Shown: piece by piece, positions 51,861 through 60,214 of the stretch
Position numbering within the stretch: the first letter of the stretch is position 1
Layout of the letters: every line of letters starts with the position of its first letter
Origin: Methylomonas paludis
Lineage (GTDB): Bacteria; Pseudomonadota; Gammaproteobacteria; Methylococcales; Methylomonadaceae
Direction: 5' to 3'
Assembly (NCBI RefSeq): GCF_018734325.1
Contig: NZ_CP073754.1
Location: forward strand, 1,798,001-1,862,000
Length of the DNA: 64,000 bases
Notes under the pieces: model-generated
Told to the model about the DNA's origin: nothing
The model's input: the letters and a program-made list of their open reading frames with translations, nothing else
Database searches by the model: none
Position numbers and translations under genes: made by a program

Positions 51861-52997
51861 TCAGCCTCTAAACACATCAAATGGTTCTATCTTCAGCACT
51901 TTGCGTACCCCGATATAACTGGAAAAAATGGCGATGATCAATACCATTAAAAAGGCCAGCCCCAGATTGGTGTAGGTAATGGCGCTGGCATAATTGGGCA
52001 AACGCATTTTGGCTAAATAAATCATTAGAGTACATAAACCAACGCCCAATCCGTAGCCGGTTAGCGCCGTGAATCCGGCCTGAAACACTATCATCAGCAT
52101 CAGCTCATGGCTTTTGGCCCCGATAGCTTTTAAGGCGCCAAATTTATCCAGATTCTCCAGAATAAAGGTGTAAAAGGTTTGCCCGGAAATCGATAAGCCA
52201 ACCACAAAGCTGATGATGGTCATTAATAAAATATTGGTACCCAGACCGGTTTTGTATTTGTAATACGTGGAAATCTTGTCGCGAAACTCGGTATTGGTGA
52301 CGGCCAGATAGCCTAACTTTGCCACCTCCTGCTTGATAAACTCAATGCTGCTGTCATCCTTGGGTTCAACCAGGATGTAAGAGGTAGTAAAGCGAGAAGA
52401 GGGGATATATTGAATAGCCCGATTGTAGGTGGTATATAGCGAGGGGATACCAAATAAACCATTGGCAGCAACCTTGGCTATACCAACTATGACGCCACGG
52501 TTATCATTTAACTCAAACTCAGTACCGATATGCGGGTTTTGCAGTTTTTCGATTTCGGCATCTTTAACCACCAGAAAGCCGTTTTCGGCAAAGATATCCT
52601 CTATATTGCCTTCCAGTAATTCGGGACGGCCCAACAATGATGTATCGTCCAAACCCAGTACCGTTACCGACTGGAAGCTACCGCTACGCAGCTTAAGAGT
52701 CGCACCACCGGAATATAAGGGTACCGCATATTTAACACCGGCAATACTGCGTACCGCATCCTGCACGTAATCCGGCATGGGTATGCTATTGGCGACGGTG
52801 TTGACGGCCGGGTCCATGATCCAGATTTTGGCGCCAATATTAATCACTACCGATGAGGCACTTTGTAACACCCCGGAAAAGATGGAGGTCATCTGTACCA
52901 TTAAAAATACGGCGAAGGTAATGCCGATCAATAATGCGGCAAATTTGCCTTTATCATTTACCAATAGTTTAAAGGCAATCTTAAATAGTCCTTTCAT
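51861..52997 (-). CDS. ABC transporter permease, FtsX-like (DevC-like)
   Basis: 378 residues: one N-terminal helix (FAALLIGITFAVFLMVQMTS), a large periplasmic part (about 45-250, MacB-PCD-like) and three C-terminal helices (GTNILLMTIISFVVGLSISG and on), ending VLKIEPFDVFRG. This matches the DevC permeases that pair with DevA and DevB. First gene of the exporter operon. In cyanobacteria DevBCA exports glycolipids; the substrate here is unknown. No common-type operator was seen upstream. Confidence 0.9.
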   Translation of the reverse strand: MKGLFKIAFKLLVNDKGKFAALLIGITFAVFLMVQMTSIFSGVLQSASSVVINIGAKIWIMDPAVNTVANSIPMPDYVQDAVRSIAGVKYAVPLYSGGATLKLRSGSFQSVTVLGLDDTSLLGRPELLEGNIEDIFAENGFLVVKDAEIEKLQNPHIGTEFELNDNRGVIVGIAKVAANGLFGIPSLYTTYNRAIQYIPSSRFTTSYILVEPKDDSSIEFIKQEVAKLGYLAVTNTEFRDKISTYYKYKTGLGTNILLMTIISFVVGLSISGQTFYTFILENLDKFGALKAIGAKSHELMLMIVFQAGFTALTGYGLGVGLCTLMIYLAKMRLPNYASAITYTNLGLAFLMVLIIAIFSSYIGVRKVLKIEPFDVFRG

Positions 52998-53056
52998 TGC
53001 ATAATTCCTTTAGTTTGGATTCGGAACGGCAAGATGTTGGTTAGTGCGTCAAATTT

Positions 53057-53174
53057 GTAATGACTCAGCGTAACCTTGCTGATCCATTTTTAAAGCCGAG
53101 AATAATGCGCTGCACTGCGTTTAGCATCTACAACTAGCTATTTTTTAAAAAAATACCTGGAAGATGAATAGTTA
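53057..53174. repeat. MITE-like repeat upstream of the exporter operon
   Basis: Left end GTAATGACTCAGCGTAAC, right end GATGAATAGTTAC, core AATGCGCTGCACTGCGTTTA. It lies about 60 bp before the permease start and could carry or disturb its promoter. Confidence 0.65.
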
Positions 53175-53229
53175 CTAAGATTTAATATTAGTTTAGCCTA
53201 TTGCCAATACTTGGCTAAGGCATGGACTG

Positions 53230-53745
53230 TCATAAAACAGTATCTTGTAATACCGAGGATTCCGATTCGGTTATCTTCAGAGGCCGACTGCCATGCCGCA
53301 ACGATTGGGCGTGGCCGGTGACACCAAAGATAAAAAAGACCACCACACCCAGCGCAAAAATACCCGCCTGCGCCATTTGCAGTCCATGCGGAACCGGGTT
53401 AATGCTGAGCAGCAATGCCAACACCACCAGGGAAGGCACCAGACCGAAGACAATAATCATCGCTACCACAAACACTGGTTGTTCGGCACCGGAGGGTTTG
53501 GAGTGAGCGAAACCGGACACAACTTTGATGATAGTTTGGCCAAATAATACGGCTGAGCCAAATGACAATTCCGGAGATTCAATCATGGCAAATAAAGATC
53601 TACCCACGCTGACATCAACAATAGATATCACCACCAACGGCAGGACAATAAACAATAAATCGCCAAATATGGCGTATGTCGCGGCTTTGCGGTGAAATGT
53701 GTTGGCCTGAAAAGGGCTAACTGATAGAATTGGTTCCGAACTCAT
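53230..53745 (-). CDS. Four-helix membrane protein, unknown function
   Basis: 171 residues with four hydrophobic segments (YAIFGDLLFIVLPLVVISIV, LFGQTIIKVVSGF, VVAMIIVFGLVPSLVVLALL, AGIFALGVVVFFIFGVTGHA). No known family recognised. It begins 13 bp after the 53758-53985 small gene and is probably translated from the same message, which starts at the operator near 54153. Inner membrane. Confidence 0.65.
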   Translation of the reverse strand: MSSEPILSVSPFQANTFHRKAATYAIFGDLLFIVLPLVVISIVDVSVGRSLFAMIESPELSFGSAVLFGQTIIKVVSGFAHSKPSGAEQPVFVVAMIIVFGLVPSLVVLALLLSINPVPHGLQMAQAGIFALGVVVFFIFGVTGHAQSLRHGSRPLKITESESSVLQDTVL

Positions 53746-53757
53746 AAGCCGTCCTTA

Positions 53758-53985
53758 TTAGGTTAAACTAGCCAGTAAAGGGTAAGCTGAAAGAGTTGAT
53801 ACAGCTTGCCGCCGAACTGAGCGTTTACTTTTTTGCATTTTTGCTTTGCTATCTGCCGAGCTGCTGTTAAGCTTAACACCGGTAGAGCTGGTATTCCCGG
53901 CACTATCGACCTGCCAGTCCGGTATGATATTACCGCTATCGGCAGGATAGGCGGGATTCAAGTCTGTCATTTCATCTTTACACAT
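53758..53985 (-). CDS. Small protein of the W-E/Q-V-D family
   Basis: 75 residues. The centre DWQVDSAGNTSSTGVKL is close to the motif of the small proteins at 16024-16200 and 54328-54498; the C-terminus is basic then hydrophobic (RRQAVSTLSAYPLLASLT). Divergent from the 54328 gene, with two operator-like sites between them. Function unknown. The shared motif and upstream sites support it as a real gene. Confidence 0.55.
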   Translation of the reverse strand: MCKDEMTDLNPAYPADSGNIIPDWQVDSAGNTSSTGVKLNSSSADSKAKMQKSKRSVRRQAVSTLSAYPLLASLT

Positions 53986-54152
53986 AGCGTTTCCAGATTA
54001 AATTGCTTGGAATTTAGAATCAGTATTCAACGTAAAGCTGGTCGATACGGACAAAGCATTATGCTATGTCTCGAGTCGTCTGAATGCTGAGTAGCAGAGC
54101 TAATGTTTTACATTAAGCAATGACAACCATACCTTTAACAACTTAAATATTC

Positions 54153-54168
54153 AGTACGATAACGTACA
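54153..54168. promoter_or_regulatory. Putative operator between divergent small genes, site 1
   Basis: AGTACG-ATAA-CGTACA, one mismatch to TGTNCG-N4-CGNACA. It is 168 bp from the 53985 start and 160 bp from the 54328 start. Confidence 0.5.
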
Positions 54169-54220
54169 TTGGATAAACCCGGTTTGTACAAGTCTCAGTT
54201 AGCAGACAGCAAACCGACTA

Positions 54221-54236
54221 TGTACGATTCCGAACC
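54221..54236. promoter_or_regulatory. Putative operator between divergent small genes, site 2
   Basis: TGTACG-ATTC-CGAACC, one mismatch to TGTNCG-N4-CGNACA, 92 bp before the 54328 start. Confidence 0.45.
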
Positions 54237-54327
54237 GACTGCCCTGACTTTTGTTTGTATATTCAAACCGGCTGCAGGGAAGATCGTTAGCAGCTAGACG
54301 TACAGCTAAAAATCATAAGGAGTACCC

Positions 54328-54498
54328 ATGAACAAATTACATTTAAAAGATTCTGCTCAAGAAGCCAAAACCAAACCTGTTGCTGAGAAAACATCCAACA
54401 CTTGGGAAGTTGACGCCACTGGCAAAGTCCTGAATTACGCGGGTCAATTTCGCGCCAAAATTGCCGAATTGAGAGAAAATCGACAAACTGCTATCTAA
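54328..54498 (+). CDS. Small protein of the W-E/Q-V-D family
   Basis: 56 residues, preceded by a good AAGGAG site. The motif TWEVDATGKVLNYAGQFR is followed by AKIAELRENRQ, and both parts parallel the 16024 protein (DWEVDIAGNVYRSGDKIR, then ENLAYLSDEF). Cytoplasmic by sequence. Function unknown. Two operator-like sites lie upstream. Confidence 0.65.
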   Translation: MNKLHLKDSAQEAKTKPVAEKTSNTWEVDATGKVLNYAGQFRAKIAELRENRQTAI

Positions 54499-54531
54499 TA
54501 CCCTTTTAATCCTGACTGCATTGCTATACGC

Positions 54532-54568
54532 CACCCGGCTTCAGCGCTGGGGTGCTTAAGGATTTTTT
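54532..54568 (+). terminator. Probable Rho-independent terminator
   Basis: CACCC (54532-54536) pairs with GGGTG (54550-54554) around a GC-rich loop and a T-run follows at about 54563-54568, 34 bp after the 54328 gene. Confidence 0.45.
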
Positions 54569-54728
54569 AGTTTTAGCCCAAGGGTTGGTGCATTGAATGT
54601 ACTAAAGCCCGGTTTCGGCTCAATACCAGGAAATTCAGCCATGTAGCGGCAGAATACCAGTCCTCAGTCCGCCCAAAAAATCTGAGGCATTGCCACAGTT
54701 CGCGGTGCCGCACCGCCAGAGGATTTCT

Positions 54729-55118
54729 ATGTCACAAATCATTCGTTATGGATCAGTATCATTAGTGCTGCTTATCAGCGCTTGTGCCAATGTGCCGTCC
54801 GGCCCCAGTATGACGGTATTGCCGGCCCCCGGCCAAAGTTTTGAACAGTTTAATCATGACGATGGCGTGTGCCGGATAGCTGCGGGCAGGCATTTGAGTG
54901 ATTCCGCTAAAGATACGGCAATAGGTAGCGCAGCGCCGGGGACAACCGATGTTATTCAGCAACGTTATGATGAAGCTTATATACGCTGCATGTATAGCAA
55001 TGACCATCCGGCACCGATTATCGAGCGGACATCTAATATTCCCTACTTACAAAATCAGCCCGTCTATCGTACAGCGCCGGATTCCGGTAAGAGTTCAGGG
55101 GCACCATCTGGTCAGTAA
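54729..55118 (+). CDS. Predicted lipoprotein
   Basis: 129 residues from the ATG at 54729 with an AGAGGA site. Lipobox LLISACANVPSGP; the mature start PSMTVLPAPGQSFEQFNHDD and VCRIAAGRH are typical of a proteobacterial lipoprotein family in which a glycine-zipper segment normally follows; here that segment is absent. The later RYDEAYIRCMYSNDHP keeps the second conserved Cys. Outer membrane or periplasm; function not known. Confidence 0.68.
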   Translation: MSQIIRYGSVSLVLLISACANVPSGPSMTVLPAPGQSFEQFNHDDGVCRIAAGRHLSDSAKDTAIGSAAPGTTDVIQQRYDEAYIRCMYSNDHPAPIIERTSNIPYLQNQPVYRTAPDSGKSSGAPSGQ

Positions 55119-55169
55119 TGGGCAAGGTTTTTGAAACTATCGTGTGACTTAAATTTGGCTGACTTAGCA

Positions 55170-55301
55170 GTGATTACTCAGCATAATGTTGCTGATGCTT
55201 GGCTCAACAAGTCTTTGGCTTCGAAATGATGCGCTGCACTGCGTTCAGCACATCCTACAACTACCCGCATTAATCGGGATATTTGGACGCTGAGTAGATA
55301 C
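55170..55301. repeat. MITE-like repeat
   Basis: Left end GTGATTACTCAGCATAA, right end GACGCTGAGTAGATAC, core GATGCGCTGCACTGCGTT. 132 bp, the same length as the copy at 16231-16362. Confidence 0.7.
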
Positions 55302-55406
55302 AAAAAATTTCCTGGCCATAGCGCTGGATCCCGCTTCCCGGCAGGTATGACAGGATAATTTGTTTCAGCTTGGCTATCCTGCTAATCACGTTAGTAAAGA
55401 TAGCAC

Positions 55407-57434
55407 TCAATCCTGTTTTTCAACAATTGCGCTATCTAAATATGTTGCGAACTTGCGTATGTAGGATGGCCGCAAATGATTATTATCTTTGTAGATGAAT
55501 TGATTATCCTCGGTAAGCACTGGACATCGGTTATCCAAACAGATTTCGCTAGTAGGATTAATAGCTTCCACGCCAATATCTGCCGCCATTTTCGCCATTT
55601 CCGCATTTATAGCGATCACATCGGCAGCTAAATGTATGGTTTTAACGATGGGTTTAATTTTTATTTCGGCCAGCCTGTCGCCACTAATATAATATTTAGG
55701 ATCCAATTCATCACCAAAAGGGTTATCCAGCAATAAATAGACTTTCTTGGTTTTACTGATAGCTTCCAGCAAGTGTTTGAGTTCTAACAATGCCAATTCT
55801 TTACCGCGGCCATTTCTAAAGTTTTCGCGTATGCCATTATTAAGATGATAATAATCAAACTCCTGGTCATTTTTTTTAACCGGCTTGGTCTGGTCGATAA
55901 AATAACAGTTCCAGCAAGCCCCTATTACCACTACTTTTACCTGGCTATTTTCGATAAATTTTAATGCCGAATTGAGGAATTGTGTGCAAAATAAATGTTG
56001 AGCATTGTCTTCAAACACATTGGGAATAGGTGGGCAGCCGGGCGCAATGGCAAAATACACGGAATTATAATTAGTGCTTTTTTGCTTGATTAATTCGTCA
56101 ACCCTAGGAATATATTGTTGTATATGCGAATCACCCAGTAAGAAACTGATGTTTTCGCCACTACTGATTAGGTTAAAGGTTTCATTTTCAAATTTAACCG
56201 ATTTAAGTGCAACCTGTGATTTCGCTTCGCTAATGTCGTTAAAAATCGGCTGTAATTCTTTGGCATTATTTCTTGGCTGGAAGATTCTAAAATAAATGGC
56301 CAATCCTGCCGTTAATTCAATTATGCTGAGAAAAATTAACACCCAAACAATGTTGGTGCTGGACTTGCTGCTGCGTATAGGTTTTTCTAAGAATTTATAG
56401 CTTAACCATGCCAACAAAATAGCGATAGCAACCGCAATTATCCGGGTAGAGTGGACGAATCCACTTGGATTTACTATGCGTAAAAATACCAGGACAGGCC
56501 AATGCCATAAATACAGTGGATAACTGATTAAGCCGAACCAGACCATCACTGGATTGGCTAAGATGTAACGATTTATTAGGACTTTAGGCCCGGCGGAAAT
56601 GCATAAAACTGTTCCTAAAGTCGGCAGCAAGGCCCACCATCCTGGAAAAGCCTGTTCTCTGTTTATCAATAAAAAACCCAGAGCCAGTAGTACTAAACCA
56701 GATATAGAGCGTAAATGCCGGTTAAATAACTTAAGGTGTTGGAAGGTGGCTTTGTTAGAAAAGTTGCTATGATAAGCCCATAAAGAACCGGTTAATAACT
56801 CCCAAAACCGGCAGTAAGGCGCATAAAAAGCAGCTACCGGATTTAAGTGCATCATCAAGATATTCAAGCCGAAACTTAAACCAGCTGTTAATACGCTAAT
56901 CAATAGCAAGTTTAGTTTATTTCGCCAGCTTAACCATAATAGAAACGGCCAAAGGATGTAAAATTGTTCTTCTATGCCTAAAGACCATAGATGCAGCAAA
57001 GGTTTTTGGTCAGATGCTGTATCAAAATAGCCGCTTTCTTGCCATAAAACCAGATTTGAAATATAGGCTATACCGGCTGCGACATGTTTGCCTAGTAGCT
57101 GGAATTCGTCAACTAATAATAAGTACCATCCGGCCACTAAACAACTTAATATTACGAGCAGTAAAACGGGGAATATGCGTTTAATCCTTCGCCGGTAGAA
57201 TTCTGCAAAGCTGAAAGTAGCGTTCTTTAAGTTTTCAAAAATTATGGTTGAGATCAAAAATCCGGATATTACATAGAATATATCCACCCCAATAAATCCG
57301 CCTTTAAATAGTGTTGGAAAGGCGTGATAAGCCACTACCATTAACACCGCAACCGCACGGAGGCCGTCTATATCGGGTCTATATTTTGGATGTGTCAGCT
57401 GTTTTTGTTTAAGAGAATTATTGGCAGTATTCAT
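55407..57434 (-). CDS. Acyltransferase of the OafA/YrhL type with SGNH domain
   Basis: 675 residues. The N-terminal acyltransferase-3 membrane domain (about 15-380) starts YRPDIDGLRAVAVLMVVAYH and has about ten helices, with GVDIFYVISGFLIS and SLGIEEQFYILWPFLLW. The C-terminal part (about 425-665) is an SGNH-like domain: FLLGDSHIQQYIPRVDEL and VVIGACWNCYF. Such enzymes add acetyl or other acyl groups to lipopolysaccharide O-antigen, peptidoglycan or exopolysaccharide in the periplasm. It stands alone, without other polysaccharide genes nearby. Its AT-rich C-terminal half hints at a separate origin. Confidence 0.9.
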   Translation of the reverse strand: MNTANNSLKQKQLTHPKYRPDIDGLRAVAVLMVVAYHAFPTLFKGGFIGVDIFYVISGFLISTIIFENLKNATFSFAEFYRRRIKRIFPVLLLVILSCLVAGWYLLLVDEFQLLGKHVAAGIAYISNLVLWQESGYFDTASDQKPLLHLWSLGIEEQFYILWPFLLWLSWRNKLNLLLISVLTAGLSFGLNILMMHLNPVAAFYAPYCRFWELLTGSLWAYHSNFSNKATFQHLKLFNRHLRSISGLVLLALGFLLINREQAFPGWWALLPTLGTVLCISAGPKVLINRYILANPVMVWFGLISYPLYLWHWPVLVFLRIVNPSGFVHSTRIIAVAIAILLAWLSYKFLEKPIRSSKSSTNIVWVLIFLSIIELTAGLAIYFRIFQPRNNAKELQPIFNDISEAKSQVALKSVKFENETFNLISSGENISFLLGDSHIQQYIPRVDELIKQKSTNYNSVYFAIAPGCPPIPNVFEDNAQHLFCTQFLNSALKFIENSQVKVVVIGACWNCYFIDQTKPVKKNDQEFDYYHLNNGIRENFRNGRGKELALLELKHLLEAISKTKKVYLLLDNPFGDELDPKYYISGDRLAEIKIKPIVKTIHLAADVIAINAEMAKMAADIGVEAINPTSEICLDNRCPVLTEDNQFIYKDNNHLRPSYIRKFATYLDSAIVEKQD

Positions 57435-57545
57435 ATTTGTCTAAAAATCTTACAACTTCCTTATTAGCAAGATAGTTGAGCCATCCACCATCAATGTACT
57501 AAACTGATTTAAACCCTCTGCTCCTAATGTATCAGGAGATGTTCC

Positions 57546-58122
57546 ATGACAATTAATCGTATTCAATTTCAAGCAGGTAGGTCGCTACTCGAATTTTTAA
57601 AGCGCTACTGCACCGGAGACAAATGTGAAGCGGGACTTGAGCAAGCTCGCTGTCCGGGTGGATTCGCTTGTCCTTGTGCGAACATAGAGTGTGTAGCATT
57701 TTCAAGCACGATCCACACAACAGATGCAATGTGTTGCGCTTGCCGACTATAACATCGCTGATTGCCGGTATCATTTTTCAAAAAACCAAATTGCCACTGA
57801 CGACTTGCTTCCTTGCCATCCATCTATCTTATCAGCCAAGCCAAGACCGGTATTTGGCATTGGCCTTGAAGCGCCATCTGGGGGTGAGTTATCACACGGC
57901 TTGGTTATTGGCTCATTGACGCTATCTTCTCAGTGGCGACATTCAGATGGATGACGGCTATTGGCTGGCCAGCGAACCGGTGGCAAAGGCGGTTGAGGCT
58001 GAGAAAACAAGATGCCTTTTTTGCCGTAGTACCAACTGCTGGTGGACAAGCAAATTCTGAAACTGATTGCCATTGAGCAAGCCGCTGATCCAGATGTTTT
58101 GTTGCGAGATCTGGACGCATAA
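57546..58122 (+). pseudogene. IS1595-family transposase remnant
   Basis: Pieces of one transposase occur in different frames. The first is MTINRIQFQAGRSLLEFLKR with a damaged zinc ribbon (CPGGFACPCANIECV). The second is TSLIAGIIFQKTKLPLTTCF and LALKRHLGVSYHTAWLLAH-stop. Further degraded ends include GDIQMDDGYW and ADPDVLLRDLDA-stop. At least two frameshifts and a stop are needed to explain it. No intact terminal repeats were identified. Confidence 0.75.
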
Positions 58123-58221
58123 AAGCTAGCTAATATATTATTAAACAATCAGAATAAAAACAACTTATATATAATAATATATCGCTGTTACAATAATGCG
58201 TCGGTTATATTTTTGCTTTAA

Positions 58222-58774
58222 GGAACCTCTGAAAAACTGACATTTTCAGCATCAGCCACTTGAAAAGTTGATCAAAAATTTGAATATTTGGCCATTTTTG
58301 TATAAAAACAGCCGGATTCACTCCAAAATAAGCCTGTTTCTGGGCCTATTTTCGAATTTCAGACGCAATCAGGCGTCGACGTTCGTAAGCATCCCCGCGC
58401 ATGACATTTTCTAGGCGGATACCGCAAAAACGGCGCAGTGATGCAATCTCATAAAGCGCATCTTCCAGGCCTGGATCGGAATAATTGTAAACAATCTGCG
58501 CCACATGCGCACGCAGTATGGATTCCAGAGGAAAGGGTTTGCGACCGCGACCCTTGCCGAGCGCGTAATACGGGGCAATCACCGCCATCATGGACTGCCA
58601 GGGTAATAATCCGTTGAGTTGATCGAGAAACTTTTCGCGACGGGTGACTTTGCCTTTATGGGCGTATTCGGCATCGGCAAAACTCAGCTGTTGATAGTGA
58701 TCCATGGGCGTTCTCTCGATAACAACTTTGATGGTTATATTATATCGCAGACGGGCAATTAATCAGAGGTTCCC
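58222..58774 (-). mobile_element. IS5-family element, internally deleted
   Basis: Terminal inverted repeats GGAACCTCTGA (58222-58232) and TCAGAGGTTCC (58763-58773) bound about 550 bp, roughly half of a full IS5-type element. Only the first 119 codons of the transposase remain. Target duplication is unclear (TAA on both sides at most). Confidence 0.7.
58346..58705 (-). pseudogene. IS5-family transposase, N-terminal part
   Basis: 119 codons: MDHYQQLSFADAEYAHKGKV, then LLPWQSMMAVIAPYYALGKG and GRGRKPFPLESILRAHVAQI, the conserved N-terminal domain of IS5-type transposases. The frame ends after MRGDAYERRRLIASEIRK, before any DDE residue, so it cannot be catalytic. Confidence 0.85.
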
Positions 58775-58959
58775 TAAACGGGAAGTAATTGTTTTTGTAT
58801 TTTCCTGCCATCCCCTTTTGGTATTCCTATCTTATCTTTTCTGGTGAGGAAGATGCGGTTCGTGCCTCACCACATCCTACGACTGATGGTTGAAGTTGGA
58901 TGTGCCGCATTGATTTAAAACCGTGGTCAAATTTCCTTAATCCTGCTTTTGATAAAGAT

Positions 58960-59465
58960 TACGCTGCGAATTCCTCGATTCCACTGCGTTGCATCGAGGC
59001 TACGGGGGGCTTCGATTGGCGGGTTTTTGTCTTAAATGGCACCCAAAAGCTAGGATGTTGGTATCTCCTATTCATGCGAATATGGCCTTGAAAAGAGGAA
59101 GATTTTTACTAATTTTGCGGAAGAGGGCATTGGTGAATTGGGCTGGCTTTGGTTTGATTAAGGCTGCGCTGCGAATTCCTCGATTCCACTGCGTTGCATC
59201 GAGGCTACGGGTTGCGATGGCGGGCTGTGTTTGGTTAATGGTTGGTGGGGCATGGTTGAATTGCGCTGACGCTGGTTTGATTGAGGCTGTGCGGTGAATT
59301 CCTCGATTCCACTGCGTTGCATCGAGGCTACGGGTTGCGGTGATAGTTGATTTTGGTTGCAGTGAGCATTGTTGAATTGCGCTGACGCTGGTTTGATTGA
59401 GGCTGCGCTGCGAATTCCTCGATTCCACTGCGTTGCATCGAGGCTACGGGGGGCTTCGATTGGCG
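58960..59465. repeat. REP-like hairpin array, four units
   Basis: CCTCGATTCC starts at about 58974, 59178, 59301 and 59417. A longer outer copy (GGGGGGCTTCGATTGGCGGG and on) follows both the first and last units (from about 59005 and 59448), so the array is bracketed by direct repeats. ORFs here are repeat artefacts. The remaining 58780-58960 and 59465-59730 hold no gene. Confidence 0.8.
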
Positions 59466-59631
59466 GGTTTTTGTCTTAAATGGCACCTAAAAGCTAGGGT
59501 GTTAGGTATCTTCTATTCATGCGAAAGTAAATTCATTTTAACTGCCATAGCGCCTATAGCGGGCCTTGAGCCGGGTAGTTGGGTTGAGTTTCCACAATAC
59601 AATTGCCATTCGGTAACAAAACTATCGGCAA

Positions 59632-59647
59632 TGTGCCGTAACGAACA
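59632..59647. promoter_or_regulatory. Putative operator upstream of Spy/CpxP-like gene
   Basis: TGTGCC-GTAA-CGAACA, one mismatch to TGTNCG-N4-CGNACA, 90 bp before the ATG at 59737. Confidence 0.45.
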
Positions 59648-59736
59648 GAATTAATTGCATGTGATACCGATAATGGTTGTGCTTCACTCCGTTGCCATTA
59701 ACCGGCAGCAATACTTGGCATCATTTAGAGGATATC

Positions 59737-60198
59737 ATGATAACTATTAGTAATCGTTACAGTAATACCTGCGTACGTGTGATCACTGCTGCGGCTTTCA
59801 TCGTTAGTATGGGCTTTGTGTCGGGACAGGCATCAGCATCCGGCAGACACCATGAAGAAAAAGTGGAGGTGCGTATTAAGGATATGCACGACAATCTGAG
59901 CATCAATCCTGCTCAGGAAGTTTTATGGGCAAAAGTGGCTGAAACCATGCAGGAAGATGCCAAAGTGATGGATAAACTTACCCAAGCCAGAGCCGATCAT
60001 GCCAAAGATATGACGGCAATCGATGATTTAAAATCCTATGCGGAAATCACTACCGCGCATGCCGATGGTATTAAAAACTTAATTCCAGTATTTTCTGCTT
60101 TGTATGACAGCATGTCGGATGAGCAGAAAAAAGCCGCCGACACTTTATTTCGTCATGTGGATCATAAACATGGCCATAAAAAACCGGCTGACAAATGA
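59737..60198 (+). CDS. Spy/CpxP-like periplasmic protein (LTXXQ-type)
   Basis: 153 residues from the ATG at 59737 (site TAGAGGA). Signal peptide ends near SGQASASGRHHE. The mature helical part (VRIKDMHDNLSINPAQEVLW, AKVAETMQEDAKVMDKLTQA, PVFSALYDSMSDEQKKAADT) has the length and amphipathic pattern of the Spy/CpxP family, periplasmic chaperones or sensors of envelope stress; the last segment fits the LTxxQ repeat loosely (MSDEQKK). Rich in His at both ends, which may bind metals. It is followed by a Gly/His-rich gene 16 bp on. Confidence 0.8.
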   Translation: MITISNRYSNTCVRVITAAAFIVSMGFVSGQASASGRHHEEKVEVRIKDMHDNLSINPAQEVLWAKVAETMQEDAKVMDKLTQARADHAKDMTAIDDLKSYAEITTAHADGIKNLIPVFSALYDSMSDEQKKAADTLFRHVDHKHGHKKPADK

Positions 60199-60214
60199 AA
60201 AAGGCCGTTTATTT

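Noticed and set aside
59072-59428. 118-codon repetitive ORF
   Set aside because: Same REP-array artefact as the other two arrays.
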